Below, piece by piece: positions 22,267-26,249 of a stretch of 26,249 nt of DNA. The DNA lies in NCBI GenBank assembly GCA_964600165.1, contig CAZRIP010000046.1, positions 1 to 26,249 of the forward strand, read 5' to 3'. The DNA comes from CAZRIP01 sp964600165 (lineage in GTDB: Bacteria; Elusimicrobiota; Elusimicrobia; UBA1565; UBA9628). The translations under genes were made by a program, and so were the position numbers. Position 1 is the stretch's first letter. Every line of letters begins with the position of its first letter. Below the pieces are notes generated by a model that saw only the letters and a list, made by a program, of their open reading frames with translations, was not told the origin of the DNA and did not search any database.

Positions 22267-22884
22267 CTAGCCGCGCCTCGCTCGTCGAACCGTCGTTTTT
22301 AGCCGGCGGCTGTGATCCCTGAGCCAGCGGCGGTGCGTCTTCCAATCCGGGCAATGGACGGTCACGATCGCCCAGAAGCGGCTCGAATGGTTCATCTCGC
22401 GCAGGTGCGCGAGCTCGTGGATGACCAGGTAATCGAGCGTCTCCGGGGAAGCCATCACGATCCGCCAGTTGAAGCTCAAGGTCCCCTCGCGCGTGCAGCT
22501 GCCCCACAGCGTGCGCTGGTCGGCGATGCGCACCTTCGCGTAGGTCAGATTCATCGCCGCCGCCCAATGCGCCGCGCGCGACTCGAAGGCCTCGCGCGCG
22601 CGGTCGACGTACCAGGCGCGCAGCAGGTCGTGCGGGTGCGCGTCGTCCTCGGGCGAGCGCCGCAGGATCAGCTCGCCGTCCTCCTCGCGAAGCACGGAGC
22701 GCCCCAGCGACGGATCGTCGACGACGCGCAGCTCGAGGTCGCGCCCGCGATAAGGGATCACGCGCGCGCGGCCCTTGCGCGCCGATGGGAAGACCTCGGG
22801 CAGCTCGCGCGTGAGCCCGCGCAGGAAATCGCGGACCTCGTCGAGCAGCGGGACCGGCGGCTGAGCGTCCGGCGCGTGCGTCAC
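22267..22884 (-). CDS. YgjP-like zinc metallopeptidase (DUF45, M48-type)
   Basis: A 205-residue soluble protein. The C-terminal half carries the YgjP/DUF45 (Pfam PF01863) signature: WGSCTREGTLSFNWRIVMA, then HELAHLREMNHSSRFW with the HExxH zinc ligands His156 and His160 and catalytic Glu157. The N-terminal half has the typical RRSPEDDAHPHDLLRAWYVDRA region. Bacterial members are small cytosolic zinc-dependent proteins; E. coli YgjP has been linked to UTP pyrophosphatase activity, so a peptidase role should not be assumed. The GTG start at 22884 is supported by a TATGAT six bases upstream. It is divergent from the response-regulator gene across 35 bases. Confidence 0.9.
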   Translation of the reverse strand: MTHAPDAQPPVPLLDEVRDFLRGLTRELPEVFPSARKGRARVIPYRGRDLELRVVDDPSLGRSVLREEDGELILRRSPEDDAHPHDLLRAWYVDRAREAFESRAAHWAAAMNLTYAKVRIADQRTLWGSCTREGTLSFNWRIVMASPETLDYLVIHELAHLREMNHSSRFWAIVTVHCPDWKTHRRWLRDHSRRLKTTVRRARRG

Positions 22885-22890
22885 GGCACG

Positions 22891-22896
22891 ATCATA
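22891..22896 (-). promoter_or_regulatory. -10-like element for the YgjP-like gene
   Basis: TATGAT on the minus strand ends six bases before the GTG at 22884, the same hexamer and distance as before glcF. A leaderless transcript is predicted. Confidence 0.5.
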
Positions 22897-22908
22897 GCGC
22901 TTTTGTTG

Positions 22909-22914
22909 TAGAAT
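22909..22914 (+). promoter_or_regulatory. -10-like element for the response-regulator gene
   Basis: TAGAAT, preceded by TTG, ends five bases before the GTG at 22920. It lies twelve bases from the opposing YgjP -10 element. No -35 hexamer is evident. Confidence 0.5.
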
Positions 22915-22919
22915 GGCAC

Positions 22920-23303
22920 GTGGCGCGTATCCTCGTCGTCGACGACGAGCCGGCCGTCGTCGATCTCGTCAAGATCATCCTCGAGAAAGCCGGGCATTCC
23001 GTCGACGAGGCGTACAACGGCAAAGAAGCGCTGAAGGCCTTGGGCGTCGACCCTCAAGACGCGGCCGCGCCGCTGCCCGATCTCGTGGTGCTCGACGTGA
23101 TGATGCCCATCGTCGACGGCTACACGGTCGCGATCACGATGAAAAACGACGCGCGCGCGGGCCGGGTCCCCCTCATCGTCGTGACCGCCAAGAACGACAT
23201 GCGCCATCTCTTCGAGGCCATCCCCTCGGTCGCCGCCTTCGTCGCCAAGCCCTTCGATCCCGGGGCCTTGCGCGCCACCGTCGCGAAGTTCCTGGGCGCC
23301 TAA
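22920..23303 (+). CDS. Single-domain (CheY-like) response regulator
   Basis: A 127-residue stand-alone receiver domain with all catalytic residues: the acidic pair Asp8-Asp9 in ILVVDDEP, phosphoacceptor Asp59 in VVLDVMMP, Thr89 in VPLIVVTAK and Lys110 in VAKPF. There is no output domain, so it should act by protein-protein contact like CheY or Spo0F. No histidine kinase gene adjoins it; the kinase with degenerate receivers at 9363-11384 is the only kinase in the window and a link between them is speculation. It starts at GTG 22920 with a -10-like element five bases before and ends inside the loop of an intrinsic terminator, so it looks like a monocistronic unit. Confidence 0.93.
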   Translation: MARILVVDDEPAVVDLVKIILEKAGHSVDEAYNGKEALKALGVDPQDAAAPLPDLVVLDVMMPIVDGYTVAITMKNDARAGRVPLIVVTAKNDMRHLFEAIPSVAAFVAKPFDPGALRATVAKFLGA

Positions 23304-23319
23304 AGCGCTCTTTTATTTT
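23294..23319 (+). terminator. Intrinsic terminator of the response-regulator gene
   Basis: GGGCGC (23294-23299) pairs with GCGCTC (23305-23310) with one G-U pair, around the loop CTAAA, and is followed at once by TTTTATTTT. The TAA stop codon of the gene lies in the loop. This is the clearest rho-independent terminator in the window. Confidence 0.75.
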
Positions 23320-23347
23320 CCGCCTGGCGCCGCCGGCGTCCGCGACC

Positions 23348-23353
23348 TATACT
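23348..23353 (+). promoter_or_regulatory. -10-like element for the gene at 23360
   Basis: TATACT ends six bases before the ATG at 23360. With the terminator just upstream, it marks the start of a new transcription unit, predicted to be leaderless. Confidence 0.52.
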
Positions 23354-23359
23354 AACCGC

Positions 23360-24019
23360 ATGAAGCCCGGACATAAAGCGCCTGCGCCGACGGTGGACGT
23401 AGCCGCCCTCGCGCTCGCCGCGGCCTTCACGGCGGCGGCCGCTCTCGTGTTCTACGGCGCGCGAGGCGCGCGTTCGCTCGAGCGGTTGTTCGCGCCCGCC
23501 CCGGCCGCGACCGTGACGGCGACGACGCCCGGAGCGCCGCTTTTCACCGAGCGCCCCGCCGGCGCGCCCTCGGCCCTTCCCGGCGCGAAGCCGGAGTCGA
23601 GCCCGCTGCCCTTTTCCGGCGAGGAATTCGCGCGGCGGGACGAGGCGACGGAAAGCGCCGCGCCCCAGCCGGCCGCGCCGGCTTATCCCGATCCCGCGCC
23701 GCCTCGACGCGACGACGGCTTGAAAAGCGTCGCGGCGCAGCCGGCGGCGGCTCCCTTCGAGCCGCCGCGCCTTCAGCCGATCCAGAACCTTTCCGGCTAC
23801 CTGAGCGAAGGGACCGGAGAAAGCGGCGCGTTCTTAGCCGCCGGGGCCGGCCCCGCGCCCGCCGTCGCGGCCAAGGGGCCTCAAGCTCCCGCCTTTCCCA
23901 CTCTCCCGAACTTCGGCGCCGCGCCTTCCGGCTCGGGCGCGCGCGGCGCCGCCAAGCCGCGCGCGCGCGCGAACGGCGCGCAGGGCGCCACGTCGGCGAT
24001 CTCGTTCGGCACGCCATGA
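23360..24019 (+). CDS. Single-pass Pro/Ala-rich protein with LQP-N-SGY motif
   Basis: A 219-residue protein I do not recognise. After a short cytoplasmic start (MKPGHKAPAPTVD) there is one membrane segment at about residues 14-33 (VAALALAAAFTAAAALVFYG), followed by a long Pro/Ala/Ser-rich region of low complexity. Near residue 138 is the motif RLQPIQNLSGYLSEG, which recurs as RLQPMPNMSGYMDG in the next gene, showing that the two are related. The C-terminus is Gly/Ala/Arg-rich and lacks the beta-rich domain seen in the following proteins. The topology suggests a periplasmic protein anchored at its N-terminus. Its TGA overlaps the ATG of the next gene (ATGA), so translation is coupled. Composition alone supports coding; the start fits the promoter spacing. 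Confidence 0.7.
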   Translation: MKPGHKAPAPTVDVAALALAAAFTAAAALVFYGARGARSLERLFAPAPAATVTATTPGAPLFTERPAGAPSALPGAKPESSPLPFSGEEFARRDEATESAAPQPAAPAYPDPAPPRRDDGLKSVAAQPAAAPFEPPRLQPIQNLSGYLSEGTGESGAFLAAGAGPAPAVAAKGPQAPAFPTLPNFGAAPSGSGARGAAKPRARANGAQGATSAISFGTP

Positions 24020-24780
24020 GGCCCAAGGCGCTCGCGGCGGCGGCGATCATGGCCGCGCTGGCCGTCGCGGCGGTCGGCGTGCGCCGCCTGCGGCCGGGCG
24101 GCGAGGCCGCGCCCTTCCTCCCTCCGGTTTCCTCGGTCGAGACCGCCGCTCCTCGAGCCGCGCCGCCTCCGGCCGCCGCGCCGGCCTCGCCCGCGCCGTC
24201 GGGGGCCGCGGCCGCCGCCGCTCAGCCGCTGGCCGCCGCTCCCGATCTCGCCGGCGCGCAGGTCGTCGAGGAAGTCGTCTCCCCGCGGCCCGCGCCGGCC
24301 GCGCCTCCCGCGGCGCCGCGGCCTCGCCTGCAGCCGATGCCGAACATGTCGGGCTATATGGACGGCCAGGCGCAGGGCGCGTCAGCGCATTATCAATACC
24401 AGATCACGGGCGCCAAGTCGGTCGACGACGTTCGGGCCGTCACCGCCGCCGGCAACGCCGTGGAGAAAACCGCCAACGACCTCGCCGCGCAGGCGCAGGC
24501 CTTGGCGTTCACGATGACCGGCAAGCCGGCCCCGGCCGCGGCGGCCCCCGCCGCGGCTCCCGCGGCGGCCGTGCAGATGCAAGTGCTGCCGAGCTCGACG
24601 CTCGGCGACTTCCATTACCAGGTCATCAACGTCGAAGCGAAAGCCGTCGACGACGTGCAGATCATCACGCCGGGCAAGACCTGGCGGCTCGGGCGGCTCG
24701 CCGCCGGCCAGTCGACTGAGATTTCCACGCCGGACCCCCTCCTGCAGGTGAAAGTCCATTACGTGACGGCGCCGCAGTAG
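24016..24780 (+). CDS. Membrane-anchored protein with LQP-N-SGY motif and beta-rich C-terminal domain
   Basis: A 254-residue protein of unknown function. Residues about 5-22 form a signal anchor (ALAAAAIMAALAVAAVGV), then a Pro/Ala-rich linker leads to RLQPMPNMSGYMDG at residue 105. Two related segments follow: HYQYQITGAKSVDDVRAVTAAG from residue 125 is split by low-complexity sequence from HYQVINVEAKAVDDVQIITPG at residue 200; both share YQ, AK-x-VDDV and a later T-x-G. The C-terminal 55 residues look like a small beta-sandwich (TWRLGRLAAGQSTEISTPDP). A similar pattern occurs at the end of the next protein. The ATG overlaps the stop of the preceding gene. An envelope structural or assembly role is only a guess from topology. 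Confidence 0.72.
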   Translation: MRPKALAAAAIMAALAVAAVGVRRLRPGGEAAPFLPPVSSVETAAPRAAPPPAAAPASPAPSGAAAAAAQPLAAAPDLAGAQVVEEVVSPRPAPAAPPAAPRPRLQPMPNMSGYMDGQAQGASAHYQYQITGAKSVDDVRAVTAAGNAVEKTANDLAAQAQALAFTMTGKPAPAAAAPAAAPAAAVQMQVLPSSTLGDFHYQVINVEAKAVDDVQIITPGKTWRLGRLAAGQSTEISTPDPLLQVKVHYVTAPQ

Positions 24781-24837
24781 GTCCCGCAAGCTTCTCTTTT
24801 TTGCCGTTTTTTTGATCGACAAACCCGGCCGTCCGGC

Positions 24838-24843
24838 TATCCT
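24838..24843 (+). promoter_or_regulatory. Possible -10-like element for the gene at 24851
   Basis: TATCCT ends seven bases before the ATG at 24851. It is a weak match, but lies at the same distance as the other sites. The 70-base gap before it is T-rich (two runs of six and seven T) without a convincing hairpin. Confidence 0.32.
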
Positions 24844-24850
24844 TAATATG

Positions 24851-25648
24851 ATGAGCGCGCGCGCCACGCTCGCCGCCGTCGCCGTGCTGTCGCTCTCCGC
24901 CCTCGTCGTGCGCGAGGACCGGCTGCGCGAGCGCGGTTTGCTCGGCTCGCTCTTCGCGCCGACGGAAAGCTTCACGCCGATCGACTACCGCCCGCAGGTC
25001 CTGCCGCCGCTCAAAGCCGCGCCGGCGGCGCTCGAGGTCGCCCAAGTCCAGCCGGTCCAGGCCGCCGCTCCCGCGCCGGCTCCGGCGCGGGCCCTGCCTT
25101 CGCTGCCCGCGGTCGAGGCTTTCGCGCAAGCGCCCGAGCTCGCCGACGCCGGTCCCGACGAGCTCGTCGCGCTCGCGACGGGCGGCGGCCCGTCGCGCCG
25201 AGCGCCTTCAGCAGAGGATTTGGCGCTCGGCGCCAGGCTCGCTCGGATCAACGTCCTCGACTCCGCGGAGCTCGAGCGCCGCGCGGCCCTCGCTCCTCCC
25301 CCCGCGACCGCGCCGGCCTCGGCCGACAACCAGGTCCCGTGCGCCGACGCCTGCGCCGCGCCCGGCATTTACGCCAAGCCCTATCACGCCGCCGTCGATT
25401 CCGCGCAGCCGAACCTCGACTTGCGCTGGAAAAAGCTGCCGTGCTCCAAGCCCGGAGCCTATCGCTACGAGGTCGCCAACCGCGGCCGCCACGGCTACAC
25501 CGGCGTCGTGCTCTACGACGGCGACCAGCGTTGGGACGTCGGCGCGCTCGCGCCGGGGGGCCGCGTCGTGATCGCCAGCCCCCAGCCGCTCGGGCCCAAC
25601 CCGGGCGTCGACCACGACCCGCTGTTCGTCTCGGCCTGGGATCCATGA
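24851..25648 (+). CDS. Membrane-anchored protein with Cys-containing beta-rich C-terminal domain
   Basis: A 265-residue protein from the second of two adjacent ATGs; the first (24848) would add one Met. A signal anchor covers residues about 4-19 (RATLAAVAVLSLSALVV). A Pro/Ala/Val-rich linker follows. From about residue 155 the sequence becomes ordered: VPCADACAAPG, then DLRWKKLPCSKPGAYRYEVANRG with YRYEV at 204, and GVVLYDGDQRWDVGALAPGG followed by VVIASPQPLGP. The last part aligns by eye with the end of the preceding protein (Y-x-V-x-N, W-x-(L/V)-G-x-L-(A)-x-G, I-x-(T/S)-P-x-P-L), so they probably share a fold. The Cys residues could form disulfides in the periplasm. Function unknown. Confidence 0.7.
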   Translation: MSARATLAAVAVLSLSALVVREDRLRERGLLGSLFAPTESFTPIDYRPQVLPPLKAAPAALEVAQVQPVQAAAPAPAPARALPSLPAVEAFAQAPELADAGPDELVALATGGGPSRRAPSAEDLALGARLARINVLDSAELERRAALAPPPATAPASADNQVPCADACAAPGIYAKPYHAAVDSAQPNLDLRWKKLPCSKPGAYRYEVANRGRHGYTGVVLYDGDQRWDVGALAPGGRVVIASPQPLGPNPGVDHDPLFVSAWDP

Positions 25649-25652
25649 GGCC

Positions 25653-25681
25653 TGGACGTCTCGGCGATTACCCCTTATAAT
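25653..25681 (+). promoter_or_regulatory. Promoter of the gene at 25692
   Basis: TGGACG at 25653-25658 and a perfect TATAAT at 25676-25681 are 17 bases apart, a good sigma-70 arrangement. The ATG at 25692 follows ten bases after the -10, giving a leader of only about four bases. An in-frame ATG at 25680 overlaps the -10 and cannot be the start from this promoter. Confidence 0.62.
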
Positions 25682-25691
25682 GAGGCCGCGC

Positions 25692-26249
25692 ATGCAGCCC
25701 TCACCCGAACCTGAACCCGAGCCGCGGCCCGAGGCCGCGCCGTCGCCCGAAGCGCGGCCGAGCGTCCGGCCCGCCGGCGAGAACGCCCGCGGGCCGGCCG
25801 AAGCCTACACGTCGATGCCGAGCTTCGAAGCGCCCAAAAAGCGCTGGGGCCCGCTCGTCTTGGCGTTGGTCATGGCGGCTGGAGCGGCGGGCTTCGGTCT
25901 GCGGCATCGCGCTCCCAGCCCGGCGGCGGCGCCTTTGAGCGACTCCGCCAACATCCTCGCCTATTCGCAGAAGGATTTCGACCAAGAAACGACCGCTTCG
26001 GCGCGGGCGATCCTCGCGCGCGACGGCCAAACCCACGAGCTCGAGGTCCTCGACCATGATCGCCGCGCCGAGCACGCGCGCCCGGCGGCCCCCGCCGCGC
26101 CCTCGGCCGGCGAGCAGGCGGCGCTCGAGCTCGCCGCCGCGCCCCAAGCGCTGCGCGATCAGGTGTCCTCCGGACGCGCGGGCTTCTACACCTTCCAGCT
26201 CGCCGAGCTCGTCGACGAAGGCGGCGACGTCTACGATATCACCGTCGAT
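25692..26249 (+). CDS. Membrane-anchored protein, 3'-truncated by the window edge
   Basis: The frame is open to the end of the window (186 codons visible). A Pro/Glu-rich N-terminal tail of about 50 residues (PEPEPEPRPEAAPSPEA) is followed by KKRWGPLVLALVMAAGAAGFG, one membrane helix, then an ordered acidic region (SDSANILAYSQKDFDQETT) and a Pro/Ala stretch. At residue 165 begins FYTFQLAELVDEGGDVYDITV, a beta-strand pattern like the YQV/YEV strands in the two preceding genes. The longer cytoplasmic tail differs from its neighbours. It is the fourth tandem gene with anchor, low-complexity linker and C-terminal strands, and has its own strong promoter. Relationship to the others is tentative because its C-terminus is missing. 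Confidence 0.68.
   Translation, partial: MQPSPEPEPEPRPEAAPSPEARPSVRPAGENARGPAEAYTSMPSFEAPKKRWGPLVLALVMAAGAAGFGLRHRAPSPAAAPLSDSANILAYSQKDFDQETTASARAILARDGQTHELEVLDHDRRAEHARPAAPAAPSAGEQAALELAAAPQALRDQVSSGRAGFYTFQLAELVDEGGDVYDITVD

Noticed and set aside
24781..24815. T-rich gap after the second anchored-protein gene as a terminator
   Set aside because: There are runs of six and seven T, but the only complementary arms (GCAA and TTGC) are too short and too far apart for a stable hairpin.
23360..25648. Repetitive Pro/Ala codons in the right-end genes as a tandem DNA repeat
   Set aside because: The stretches are low-complexity protein linkers without a regular repeat unit at DNA level.

Overview
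The window is compact, very GC-rich bacterial DNA with short intergenic gaps and no stretch of 300 bases without a gene. An OprB-type porin, a second outer-membrane beta-barrel ending in Phe, and a secreted PpiC-type chaperone point to a diderm (Gram-negative) organism. Lineage cannot be fixed from sequence alone. The mix of genes and the high GC would suit an uncultured Elusimicrobiota- or Acidobacteriota-like genome, but that is a low-confidence inference. I see no phage, insertion sequence, CRISPR array or integrase; this reads as chromosomal DNA.

Layout. (1) Bases 1-3042: the tail of an unknown gene, tRNA-Gly(GCC), a carbohydrate porin, and a divergent outer-membrane beta-barrel gene. (2) 3039-6041, minus strand: a three-gene operon of glcF-like Fe-S protein, GAF/HD-GYP c-di-GMP phosphodiesterase and UPF0016 cation transporter. 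(3) 6076-6897: a plus-strand secreted phosphoesterase. (4) 6902-13109, minus strand: a tightly coupled five-gene operon of DUF971 protein, tryptophanase-like lyase, sensor kinase with three degenerate receiver-like modules, GlcD-GlcE fusion and GNAT acetyltransferase. (5) 13204-21885, plus strand: PpiC-type isomerase, a four-domain phospholipase-D-like secreted protein, a GT-C type membrane glycosyltransferase, a DUF885 peptidase and an EamA transporter. (6) 21909-22884: a thioredoxin-like [2Fe-2S] ferredoxin convergent with a YgjP-type metallopeptidase, with two palindromes between them. (7) 22920-26249: a single-domain response regulator with a good intrinsic terminator, then four Pro/Ala-rich single-pass proteins, at least three of which look related; the last runs off the window.

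Together, the glcDE fusion and glcF can form a glycolate (or other 2-hydroxyacid) dehydrogenase, although a phosphoesterase and an acetyltransferase gene now separate them. The tryptophanase-like gene is translationally coupled to a kinase, which hints at regulated amino-acid catabolism or indole output.

Three things stand out. First, most transcription-unit starts carry a -10-like hexamer only 5-8 bases before the start codon, with no Shine-Dalgarno, so they look leaderless; three divergent pairs share almost the same 34-35 bp double promoter. Second, an imperfect 28-30 bp palindrome occurs twice and in one copy forms the end of a protein. Third, the tandem set of anchored proteins at the right end and the quadruple-HKD protein have no description that I recognise.
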